From JAGGYK01 sp034716155 (GTDB taxonomy: Bacteria > Desulfobacterota > Desulfomonilia > UBA1062), in the NCBI GenBank assembly GCA_034716155.1, contig JAYEFR010000127.1, forward strand, positions 1-15,304: 15,304 nucleotides of DNA. Reading direction: 5' to 3'. Of this stretch, positions 8,254 through 15,001 are shown piece by piece. The notes under the pieces are model-generated. The model ran no database searches, was not told the origin of the DNA, and saw only the letters and a program-made list of their open reading frames with translations. The position numbers and the translations under genes are program-made. Position 1 is the stretch's first letter. Each line of letters starts with the position of its first letter.

Positions 8254-8334
8254 GTCCGCTACAGGTGGAGCGGACGACGAAGCAATCCCGTTGATTGCAA
8301 GAAATTCAGAGATTGCTTCGCTAAAGCTCGCAAT
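8254..8334. repeat. REP-like palindromes between kinase and polymerase genes
   Basis: Two inverted repeats lie side by side. GTCCGCT (8254-8260) pairs with AGCGGAC (8269-8275), and CGAAGCAATC (8278-8287) pairs with GATTGCTTCG (8311-8320). The second is followed by GCTCGCAATGACA, wording typical of dispersed intergenic palindromic repeats in many genomes. As RNA these would fold between the two coding regions and could lower expression of the downstream Wzy-like gene or protect the upstream mRNA. No second copy was seen in this window. Confidence 0.6.
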
Positions 8335-8396
8335 GACATATTCAGTGATTTTTTGCGAAACCATTAACGAAGCCATTAATATAAATAAAGCACAAT

Positions 8397-10667
8397 TCAG
8401 GAAATGGGAGAGCGCCTCTTCTTTTTCTTTCCTTTTGCGCTATCCTCGCCATACGTATAATATTTGTACCGATAGTAATATCTGTCTTTTCCAATTTTAA
8501 TATTATTTAATACCACTCCCAGGATGTGGGCATGTGCACCTCTTAACTGGCGAACGGCATCAGCGATAATGCCCCTTCGGGTTACCCCTAATTCAATAAC
8601 CAAAACAACACCGTCTGCGATGTGGGAGAGAATCACCGGATCAGTTACCGCAACGACGGGCGGCGAATCAATAATAACATAGTCATATTCATCTAAAAAC
8701 TCTTTGATCAGTTTGGGCATGCGTTTGGATTCAATAAGCTCGGCCGGATTGGGGGAAAGGGGGCCAGACGGAATAAAATCCAAATCTTTAATATTTGTTG
8801 GAATTCTGATGTCATGCCAGTCTCCTTCCCCTACCAAAATATTGGAAATCCCTCGCTCATTTTCAATATCAAACAGTCTATGAAGCCTTGGCTTTCGCAT
8901 GTCACCATCTAAAACAAGCGTCTTCTGCCCAGAGAGTGCCATGGCTATACTTAGGTTTGCACATGTTATTGTCTTACCTTCTCCCGGGCCGGAACTGGTA
9001 ATAAGTATGGACCTGCCAGGAGTAGAAAAATGGACCCCTGTCCGCAACACCTTGTAGGCCTCGCTGGCTGAAGACTTGGGTTCGTTTAGCACTATTAGTT
9101 CAGGACGGTCAAAGTCCGAGCCTTTCATCGTAAATTTGGGCACCGGCCCCAGACAGACAAGATCAAAGCCCTTCTCCAGATCTTCAGGGGTCTTAACAGT
9201 ATCATCCATATACTCTACAAAAAAGGCCGCGCCACCACCCATGAACAAGCCGAGCACTATAGCGATGACAAGATTCCTTTTTACATTCGGCTTAACCGGT
9301 GCGTTAGGAATCCCGGCAAAATTCAGCACATGGATATTGACGCTTTTGTTTTCTTCAACCACATTGGCCTCTTTGAGTCGCTTGAGTAGCATATCATAAA
9401 AATTCCGGTTCGATTCCACCTCCTGCTTAAATACCTGGTACTGGATGGCGATTTTGTCCCGACTGATTGTCTCTTTTTGGCCAAGACTTAACGCCTTTTC
9501 AAGGGCGTGCTCCTGGCTTAAGGCTATCTCATAATTACCCTTCATGGATTCGACAATGTTTTTGATCTCTTGGAGCTTCTGCTTCCTCAAGTTTTTGATC
9601 TCTTGATCCAGGGCCACCATGAATGGATGTTTTGGCCCATACCTTTCTGATTTTTCCGCCTTCTCCCTAAGGAGTTGAACCTCCTGGTGATTTATGGAAA
9701 TAATAATGGGGTTATTCACCACCTCTGGTATGGTCTCACCTTTCGATGGATCCTTGAGCAAATCGCTAGCCTGTTTGTACTTAATCTCTGCTTCAATTCG
9801 CTTGTTTTTGACATCTAATAGCTGCTCATTTATCTTCATAACTTTTTGCTTGCTAAGGTCTTGCCCTAATCCTGCATCCTTTCCAGTTTGAGATCCAACG
9901 ACGGCGATTCCATATTTCTCCCGGTATTGTTGGAGTGCCAATTCGGATGCTGCCAGCTTTCGTTTGGCCTCTTTTACCTGTTGATCCAGAAAACGGGATG
10001 CTGCCTTCTGGCCCTTAAGCCTCAAACCCAGATTCCAGTCAATATAAGCCTGGATAAGGGTGTTTACCGCCAGAGCAGAAAGGCGGGGGTCGGCAGACTC
10101 AAAACCTATGTTTACCAAACGGGTGTTATGAACCGGTTCAACCTTCAAGCGTCCTAAGAAGGCGCCCACCAATCCCATATCGTTTATTATAAAAGAAGGG
10201 TCTTCGCCTAAGAAGGGGGCTTCATATTCTTTATTCTCAATATCAGGCCTTCGGGATCGTACAATATTTAAGTGCTTAAACGCTCCTTTTATTTGAGAAA
10301 TTAATGCACTTTCATCCCCTTTTTCCTCAGGTTTGAACTCCTGGTAGCTAGCCAGATTGAGGCGTTTTATCACTTCACTGGCCAAAAAACGGGATTGGAG
10401 GATTTTATGCTGGGTCTGATAAAAATCCTGCCCTGATGGGTCCACAGCAAGCATCTCCTGGATACTCAGGATATTGGGATTTGTTCTTTCAATCAGAATT
10501 TGGGCTGTAGAGCAATAGACAGGGACCAAGGTAAGGGTATAGATGGCTACTGTAGTAACCACAACGGCAAATAACGTAATAATAACCCACCGGCGTTTGA
10601 GAATCACCCGCCATAGGTCGCGGATATCTATTTCATCTTGTAATTCGTCTGAAGGATTATTGTACAT
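8397..10667 (-). CDS. Polysaccharide co-polymerase fused to BY-kinase (Wzc/GumC type)
   Basis: This inner-membrane protein sets chain length and couples polymerisation to export, with autophosphorylation control. In its 756 residues, a Wzz domain begins near 12, with membrane helices at about 27-50 and 464-485. Between them is a long periplasmic coiled-coil region (about 220-440). The Pro-rich segment before the second helix (451-460) is typical. The cytoplasmic tyrosine kinase has EAYKVLRT (536-543), Walker A SSGPGEGKT (558-566), Walker A' LVLDGDM (584-590) and Walker B VIIDSPP (664-670). A tail of seven tyrosines (730-739) is the expected autophosphorylation cluster, followed by a basic end. 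ATG 10667 follows AAGGGGGAAGGA. It starts 18 bases after the Wza-like gene, so the two are probably cotranscribed. No phosphatase gene is in the window. Confidence 0.95.
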   Translation of the reverse strand: MYNNPSDELQDEIDIRDLWRVILKRRWVIITLFAVVVTTVAIYTLTLVPVYCSTAQILIERTNPNILSIQEMLAVDPSGQDFYQTQHKILQSRFLASEVIKRLNLASYQEFKPEEKGDESALISQIKGAFKHLNIVRSRRPDIENKEYEAPFLGEDPSFIINDMGLVGAFLGRLKVEPVHNTRLVNIGFESADPRLSALAVNTLIQAYIDWNLGLRLKGQKAASRFLDQQVKEAKRKLAASELALQQYREKYGIAVVGSQTGKDAGLGQDLSKQKVMKINEQLLDVKNKRIEAEIKYKQASDLLKDPSKGETIPEVVNNPIIISINHQEVQLLREKAEKSERYGPKHPFMVALDQEIKNLRKQKLQEIKNIVESMKGNYEIALSQEHALEKALSLGQKETISRDKIAIQYQVFKQEVESNRNFYDMLLKRLKEANVVEENKSVNIHVLNFAGIPNAPVKPNVKRNLVIAIVLGLFMGGGAAFFVEYMDDTVKTPEDLEKGFDLVCLGPVPKFTMKGSDFDRPELIVLNEPKSSASEAYKVLRTGVHFSTPGRSILITSSGPGEGKTITCANLSIAMALSGQKTLVLDGDMRKPRLHRLFDIENERGISNILVGEGDWHDIRIPTNIKDLDFIPSGPLSPNPAELIESKRMPKLIKEFLDEYDYVIIDSPPVVAVTDPVILSHIADGVVLVIELGVTRRGIIADAVRQLRGAHAHILGVVLNNIKIGKDRYYYRYKYYTYGEDSAKGKKKKRRSPIS

Positions 10668-10685
10668 AGTAAAAATCCTTCCCCC

Positions 10686-11518
10686 TTAAAAAAATCTTTC
10701 AGGTACAACAATGGTGTCCCCGGGCTGAATAAGGGTTCCCATTTTAACCTCAAAATCTGTCCGTTCTCCTCTTTCTTCCCGGATAATTTTTGTGCGGCTG
10801 GGTGCTGCCTTTTGGGTCAGCCCTCCGCCAATACTGATAGCCATAAGGACAGTAGTGCCACGATCGAGATTATACTTCCCCGGCTTTTTTACCTCTCCCA
10901 TGACAAAGAAATAGGACATCTTGGGCACAACAATGGAGTCTCCTTCACGGATGATCACGTTATGTTTTATGTCGCCACTTAAAACATCCTTTAAGTTTAC
11001 CTTGATAATTTCTTCTCTTTTGAGCTCTGCCTCTTTAAGGGTTATCCCCCGGGGACTGCGATTTTTCGGCCGGATGATGACCACTTCTTCCCCTGCATCC
11101 CTTGTAGCCCCCCCAGCCTGGGAAAGGATAAAAAGGAGTGTGTTTTCTTTACTAACGGGATAAGTCCCTGGATTGTTTACCTCTCCCATGACAAAGACGT
11201 ACCTGCTCTTATATTCACGTACTGTAACAGAAACCTGGGGATGAACAATATATCCATCCCCCAGCAGTTTTGCAATGTCCTTTTCCAGTTGCTGAGTGGT
11301 CTTTTCGGATGCCATTACCTCTCCGATCAAAGGGAAAGAGATCTTGCCCTCCAGGGAGACAGATAATGTTCGTCTCAGGTCATCATGGTCCCACACGATG
11401 ATCTCGATAACATCTTCCGGCCCTATAATGTAATCCCCCTGAGCAGAGAGAGGGCAGGGAAGTATAAAAAAATCCCGATAACTATAATAGTTAGAAAACA
11501 AAAAAGAGATCTACACAC
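10686..11518 (-). CDS. Wza-like polysaccharide export protein, reading frame split
   Basis: Wza-type proteins form the outer-membrane or periplasmic export channel partnering the Wzc-type kinase. The mature part begins near GDYIIGPEDV and carries a Poly_export domain, then two SLBB-type repeats (VMGEVNNPGTY and VMGEVKKPGKY), ending PGDTIVVPERFF. The mature frame runs open only from a TTG at 11501 without a ribosome-binding site and lacks an intact signal peptide. In another frame, GTG 11518 follows AGGAG by 7 bases and encodes a signal-peptide-like start (CRSLFCFLTIIVIGIF), but that frame stops after 31 codons. A -1 shift at 11465-11471 joins them into 277 residues. Possible causes are programmed frameshifting, slippage, phase variation, mutation or a one-base error. 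Domain identity is secure; expression status is not. Confidence 0.85.
11435..11471 (-). promoter_or_regulatory. Candidate -1 frameshift site in wza-like gene
   Basis: Read in the GTG 11518 frame, the bases are T TTT TTA (11471-11465), the canonical X XXY YYZ slippery heptamer. Slipping back one base makes the next codon ATA, in the mature frame. Three to five bases later, TTCCCTG can pair with CAGGGGG (11441-11435) using five Watson-Crick and two G-U pairs around a 13-base loop. That loop contains a (CT)4 run which could itself vary in length. No strong internal Shine-Dalgarno stimulator is seen upstream. Confidence 0.45.
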
Positions 11519-11594
11519 TAATGAGCTCCTGGTCTAAGTATATAAAAAGTTCTATGTCCGCGGGGCGTTCACAACCAAGAATGAAAATATGCCC

Positions 11595-11616
11595 GGGATG
11601 GGAGAATATCCATCCC
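11595..11616 (-). other. Hairpin in the barrel-to-export intergenic gap
   Basis: GGGATGG (11595-11601) and CCATCCC (11610-11616) form a perfect 7-bp stem with an 8-base loop, in the 159-base gap between the beta-barrel gene and the Wza-like gene. No clean U-run follows on the minus strand. It may be an RNA processing or partial-termination element. The neighbouring stretch with CCTGATCCCTGACCCC (about 11629-11644) resembles wording seen in dispersed repeats. I found no convincing promoter in the gap. Confidence 0.4.
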
Positions 11617-11677
11617 CGAAAACTGGCACCTGATCCCTGACCCCTGTTTTCATATAAACCCTTTTAACAGTATCCCA

Positions 11678-12931
11678 TTAGAATGCCACTACAGCCTTTA
11701 GGGAACCCCTGTTTTCAATGTAATCATGTTTTTTAAAATTTGAATCGTTATCTATATAGGTATAATTCAAGCCAAAAGTAAGATACCTTTGGATTGCATA
11801 GTCAATCCCTGCCCCACCATACAACCTGTCATCTTCTCTTTCCTCGGCCTTTCCATCCACATTGATTGATTTTTCCTCATACTTATCCTTACCATACCCA
11901 AAGTTTGCATTCAGACTTATCTTTTCATTCCAGCCAAGAATGTGTTGCCATCTCAAAGAGGCCTCACTTTTTATAAGGGGGCTATTGGTATCAACATCTT
12001 CATCAATAGCACGATACATCTTTAAAGTTAGCACGTTATAGGGAGAAATTTTATAATCGAGATCAACAAGGGTGGAGAATTCATCGAATGTATCATCCTT
12101 TTTGTTTATGGTATTCTCATATTTTTTCTCATACTTTTTTCTGACCCCACCAAGTTTCAGGTAACCGCTCACCTTGGCTGTCGGGTCAAAGCCAATACCT
12201 GCATAAGCCGTATGATTTTTGTTGTCATAATCGTTATTGGTCTTGTAATTCACATCGGAATAATTATATTCCAGCAGGGCCTCTGTCTTAAGTGTTAACC
12301 GGTAATAAATAGAACCCCCATAGAGATTCCGCTTGTAGTCTCCGCTTTTGTCATAATTTTCAGAATAGCCATAATCATAATTATTATACCTCAGACCAAC
12401 AGACCAGCGCCCCACAACATTGTATTTTGTCTGAACATTAAGATCATTCGCCTTATATGGCTTTTCACGATATGGATCGTCTTCCTTTAATACCCCGGGC
12501 TGCTTTTTCCATTTCCGTGGAATTTCCGAATTTGAATAATAATCGGAGATATTAAAAATCAATCCGCCTGGAAAGTCCAGATTTAACTCTCCTTCTGCAT
12601 GCTGATTCGTATAGTCATTTTCCGGAAAATCATTAAACTTGTTAATATCTGCCCGGTATCCTAGCTGAAATCTATGCTGCCTCAAAGGGAGCAAAAATTG
12701 AATCCCGGGAGAAAAGGTGGCAAGGTAATCACTTTCATCCTCTTTGCCATCATAATTTTGATATATATTGTCGCTATACGTTTCCATTACTCCGACAAAA
12801 GGACGTATCTTCAAAGGTCCAAGCTTTATGCCCCCATTGTAAGGGCCTTCCATTTGAGCCAAGACAGGTAAAGCCGTCAGTAAAAACACGATAATAAGAG
12901 TCGCCGGAAGAAAGCTTAATCCTTTAACCAT
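11678..12931 (-). CDS. Outer-membrane beta-barrel protein, EpsL/BBP2-like
   Basis: This protein is predicted to sit in the outer membrane as part of the polysaccharide secretion machinery. The 417-residue product starts with a signal peptide (cleavage near LPVLA/Q, residues 24-26). After it come alternating hydrophobic/polar strands rich in Tyr, Asn and Asp, with many short turns. It ends in AVVAF; a terminal Phe is the usual BAM assembly signal. Early GLKI-type strands followed by VGVMETYSDN resemble beta-barrel porin-2 proteins found in exopolysaccharide and exosortase loci. ATG 12931 follows GGAGGT with 5-base spacing. It lies 12 bases after the small secreted-protein gene, suggesting one transcript. 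Whether it is a passive secretin-like channel or a structural partner cannot be told from sequence. Confidence 0.8.
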   Translation of the reverse strand: MVKGLSFLPATLIIVFLLTALPVLAQMEGPYNGGIKLGPLKIRPFVGVMETYSDNIYQNYDGKEDESDYLATFSPGIQFLLPLRQHRFQLGYRADINKFNDFPENDYTNQHAEGELNLDFPGGLIFNISDYYSNSEIPRKWKKQPGVLKEDDPYREKPYKANDLNVQTKYNVVGRWSVGLRYNNYDYGYSENYDKSGDYKRNLYGGSIYYRLTLKTEALLEYNYSDVNYKTNNDYDNKNHTAYAGIGFDPTAKVSGYLKLGGVRKKYEKKYENTINKKDDTFDEFSTLVDLDYKISPYNVLTLKMYRAIDEDVDTNSPLIKSEASLRWQHILGWNEKISLNANFGYGKDKYEEKSINVDGKAEEREDDRLYGGAGIDYAIQRYLTFGLNYTYIDNDSNFKKHDYIENRGSLKAVVAF

Positions 12932-12943
12932 ATTTTACCTCCG

Positions 12944-13492
12944 CTACCGGCTCTGAGTCCCAACCCCACCGCCACCGCCGGCTCCACCGCCACTCGGACC
13001 ACCAGTCAAAGGAACCAGACCCTTTCCAACTGTGAGAACACCAGCAGCAATGGAGGCACCATAGGAAGCCCCTGTAGAGGCATTTACCTTATCTCCTCCG
13101 GCTTTAACTATGGCATTTACAACAATTGCGCTTGGCATTCCTGCCGCTGTACAGGCTGCGGCGACCAGGGTCGAAGCATTGCCTAATGCGGGAGAGGGAG
13201 ATATCTTACCTTTGGCAATTGCATTATCCACCGATGTAAAAAGGGCACTAATAAAAGTGGGCTGAGCTAGTGCTGTGGTATCCCATCCCCCCGAGGGAAC
13301 GATCCCCACCCATTCAGTCAAAGCGATTACAGCGTCCTTTGACCTGACATCCAAACCAAGAAGGCCGGCAAGTTTAAAGGCTATATCACCCTGCGTGGTC
13401 TTTGCCATGGCCTGGCCAGGAATGAAAATTAATCCTCCCATAATGAACAATGCCACTACTAGAGCTAACCATTTCCTTTTATTTGTTTTCAT
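12944..13492 (-). CDS. Small secreted Ala/Gly-rich protein, function unknown
   Basis: I do not recognise this family with confidence. The 182-residue product has a clear signal peptide: a basic start, a hydrophobic core and cleavage near GQAMA/K (residues 26-31). A compact Ala-rich helical region follows (for example GLLGLDVRSKDAV and WVGIVPSGGWD). After it comes an Ala/Val/Gly-rich low-complexity segment ending in a Gly run before GTQSR. ATG 13492 follows a GGGGGG Shine-Dalgarno; an in-frame GTG at 13498 is less likely. It is the first gene of the polysaccharide operon, 12 bases before the beta-barrel gene. Secretion and position suggest a periplasmic or cell-surface accessory to the export machine. 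The function is inferred only from context. Confidence 0.8.
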   Translation of the reverse strand: MKTNKRKWLALVVALFIMGGLIFIPGQAMAKTTQGDIAFKLAGLLGLDVRSKDAVIALTEWVGIVPSGGWDTTALAQPTFISALFTSVDNAIAKGKISPSPALGNASTLVAAACTAAGMPSAIVVNAIVKAGGDKVNASTGASYGASIAAGVLTVGKGLVPLTGGPSGGGAGGGGGVGTQSR

Positions 13493-13584
13493 GAGCACCC
13501 CCCTGCTTTTCCAACCCCTATTTTCAATTAACTGCCCATGGTGTTGATTATTCTTCGAGATTAAATATCATATAACTATTACAT

Positions 13585-13613
13585 TTTATATATAGAGATA
13601 ATAATTGATGCAA
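13585..13613 (-). promoter_or_regulatory. Candidate promoter of the polysaccharide operon
   Basis: On the minus strand, TATAAA (13590-13585) is preceded at 17 bases by TTGCAT (13613-13608). The -10 is good and the -35 is poor (three of six). The region is AT-rich and lies about 90 bases before the first gene of the operon, the only long untranslated stretch at its head. An activator might be needed given the weak -35. Confidence 0.35.
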
Positions 13614-13628
13614 CATAAAAAAACGAGG

Positions 13629-13967
13629 TCAGGTCTCAGCGGTTTGTTGCCCAAAGCCATATGTTAAGTAGAGAGTAGATAACAAGAAGGCGAAGGAAGC
13701 AAGCCAGGCAGTTTTGGTCGTGGTGATAAAGAATTGCGAGCCATTTGTGTTAGGACCCGCATTTGCCATTGACACAATCCCCTGTTTTGTGTGGCTGAGC
13801 GTGAAATTCTCATCGTCAAATTTGCTGCCGTAAATCGACTTGCCGCCTGTTCCGTTATGATTGGTAAAATCGCCACCCTGAAGCATGAAGTTCGGGATGA
13901 TCCTGTGAAACGTACTGGCCTTGAACCTGACAGGTGAATATATGTGCGGATCATAACCGCCCACCAT
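13629..13967 (-). pseudogene. Cyclophilin-type peptidyl-prolyl isomerase remnant
   Basis: Only the central part of a cyclophilin survives, at about 13701-13922. It reads STFHRIIPNFMLQGGDF, then GTGGKSIYG, then SMANAGPNTNGSQFFITT and KTAWL. These carry the family's conserved active-site Arg, Gln and Phe positions. Everything before the FHRII motif (roughly the first third) is absent. After KTAWL the frame runs into unrelated sequence (ASFAFLLS... to QQTAET), so the C-terminal strands with the GKHVVFG motif are missing. A working enzyme needs about 160 residues, so this is a decayed fragment truncated at both ends. No ribosome-binding site precedes the ATG at 13967. It lies 10 bases from repeat copy 2, consistent with breakage by rearrangement. 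Confidence 0.85.
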
Positions 13968-13977
13968 AAATAAGTGA

Positions 13978-14109
13978 AAATAAGGATGCAGAAAATGGAG
14001 CTAAAGACAGATTATGCCGGCAATATGGTAAACCCTGCAAAAAAACAACTTTTTTTGCGATGGAGTAGTATTTTTTTATTGACAGGAACTTTTAATGGGT
14101 GACCCGTTT
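13978..14109 (+). repeat. Dispersed ~130-bp repeat, copy 2
   Basis: This is the same sequence as 94-223 in the same orientation, starting AAATAAGGATGCAG and ending GGGTGACCCGTTT. The A/T hairpin is longer here: GCAAAAAAA (14037-14045) pairs perfectly with TTTTTTTGC (14050-14058) around CAAC. Most differences from copy 1 fall in this hairpin and keep it paired. It lies between the cyclophilin remnant and mazF. Confidence 0.85.
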
Positions 14110-14132
14110 CCGTCTTTTATTCCTGGGCAGAC

Positions 14133-14462
14133 TTAAAATGCAAATAGCCGTTGTAAGACAGAAATAACCTCCGCCTGAGTTTCTGGATTAATAGAACCAA
14201 GCTTTTTTATGAGTCGCGTTTTATCTATTGTTCGAATCTGGTCTAAAACGATTTGACCTTTTTTCTTTTTAAATTTGCATGATATCCTTGTGGGATAATC
14301 CTTGCCCGCAGTAGTCATCGGGGCAACAATAATGGTGCGGATATGTCTATTCATTTCATCAGGCGAAATAATCAAACAGGGTCTGGTTTTCTGAATTTCA
14401 GATCCAACAGTAGGATCAAAATTTATCAAATATACATCGAATCGATTGACTACCATTGCCAT
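14133..14462 (-). CDS. mazF: MazF/PemK-family endoribonuclease toxin
   Basis: MazF toxins cleave single-stranded RNA at short sequences and are neutralised by the partner antitoxin. The 109-residue protein has the expected length and motifs: RFDVYLINFDPTVGSE near the start, KTRPCLIIS (25-33) with the conserved Arg-Pro, and VAPMTT (46-51) with the conserved Thr. The start overlaps the antitoxin stop by 13 bases, giving translational coupling. ATG 14462 is used here; a second ATG six bases later is equally possible. No strong terminator or attC site was found between its stop and the repeat ending at 14109. Confidence 0.94.
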   Translation of the reverse strand: MAMVVNRFDVYLINFDPTVGSEIQKTRPCLIISPDEMNRHIRTIIVAPMTTAGKDYPTRISCKFKKKKGQIVLDQIRTIDKTRLIKKLGSINPETQAEVISVLQRLFAF

Positions 14463-14704
14463 TCTTCTTCATCCCAAGAATGTGAGATATTTTCAGTTCC
14501 GTGTATCAACAAATCATCATCATTTTCGGCCATTGTTTTGAAAGCAAGATCCCAACCAACTCTTGGATCTGAAATAGGGCGAATAATGATTTGATTTTTC
14601 TCTACCTCAAGCTCAACGTCCTCCATAATTCCTGTTTGCTCAAGTATAGGTTTTGGGATACGGATGCCTTGGGAATTACCAATTTTTACAACACGTCCTC
14701 TCAC
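14450..14704 (-). CDS. mazE: MazE-like antitoxin (SpoVT/AbrB fold)
   Basis: This 84-residue protein has an N-terminal AbrB-type DNA-binding swapped-hairpin motif (RGRVVKIGNSQGIRIPKPIL, about 2-21). An acidic, Trp-containing C-terminal tail (DDLLIHG... EEEWQW) is of the kind that wraps the toxin. It starts at GTG 14704, preceded by AAGGAGG with 6-base spacing, an almost ideal ribosome-binding site. With the toxin it forms a two-gene operon. It probably represses its own promoter, which lies 30-60 bases upstream and overlaps a palindrome. Such pairs are common passengers of integron cassette arrays, where they stabilise the surrounding DNA. Confidence 0.93.
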   Translation of the reverse strand: MRGRVVKIGNSQGIRIPKPILEQTGIMEDVELEVEKNQIIIRPISDPRVGWDLAFKTMAENDDDLLIHGTENISHSWDEEEWQW

Positions 14705-14735
14705 GGTTTACCTCCTTGATCTGATAGGTATCTAC

Positions 14736-14765
14736 ATTGTAATTACACCAAGTATGAAATGTCAA
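14736..14765 (-). promoter_or_regulatory. mazEF promoter with overlapping operator
   Basis: On the minus strand a perfect TTGACA (14765-14760) and TACAAT (14741-14736) are 18 bases apart. A perfect 10-bp palindrome, TGTAATTACA (14738-14747), overlaps the -10 box and is a natural operator for the antitoxin. The promoter lies entirely inside the segment following the attC site, so mazEF carries its own promoter rather than depending on an integron promoter. Confidence 0.75.
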
Positions 14766-14796
14766 GGATTTATTATATTCATTTCCAGTTTTAGCT

Positions 14797-14854
14797 GCCC
14801 AACGCTTGAATTCAGCTGCCGTTTTTAGCGGTCGGTTGGGATGAATGGTTGGGC
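14797..14854 (-). other. Integron attC (59-be-like) recombination site
   Basis: The 58-bp site is bounded by GCCCAAC (14797-14803) and GTTGGGC (14848-14854), matching the attC core patterns RYYYAAC and GTTRRRY. Read on the minus strand, it runs GCCCAACCATTCAT..., then an inner stem (CAACCGACCGC with ACGGCAGCTG around AAAA), then AATTCAAGCGTTGGGC. This matches the familiar attC wording (AATTCGTT...AATTCAAGCGTTAGGC) of cassettes such as aadA. The crossover G/TTGGGC is therefore at about 14803, with mazEF immediately beyond it as the following cassette. No integrase and no second attC were found in the window, so this is a solitary or array-end site. Confidence 0.82.
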
Positions 14855-14880
14855 TAATTTTTTCATTTTGTCTCATACTC

Positions 14881-14962
14881 CTTATGTGTCGGAACCGAGA
14901 ACATAAGTCAAACGTAGACTTGATAACCATATAAAAGGCATCTCATTCCCATCGTAAGAGAT
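14881..14962 (+). ncRNA. Structured leader, candidate IS110 guide (bridge) RNA
   Basis: Upstream of the transposase, CTTATGT (14881-14887) pairs with ACATAAG (14901-14907) around an inner TCGG/CCGA pairing. AAGTC and GACTT (14905-14921) and ATCTC and GAGAT (14940-14962) form further stems. IS110-group elements are known to encode a bridge RNA in this left-end position, with internal loops that specify target and donor. IS1111-group members place it after the gene. The subgroup is not certain, so this is a location-based inference supported by fold potential only. The 297-base gap before the transposase holds no gene I can support. Confidence 0.3.
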
Positions 14963-15001
14963 ATTGTGGCATTGTAGGGATAAAACAAAAGGAGGTGTCG
15001 T

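Noticed and set aside
14676..14930. 84-codon minus-strand ORF across attC upstream of mazE
   Set aside because: It runs through the attC stems and the mazEF promoter, has no properly spaced ribosome-binding site, and shows no recognisable family features.
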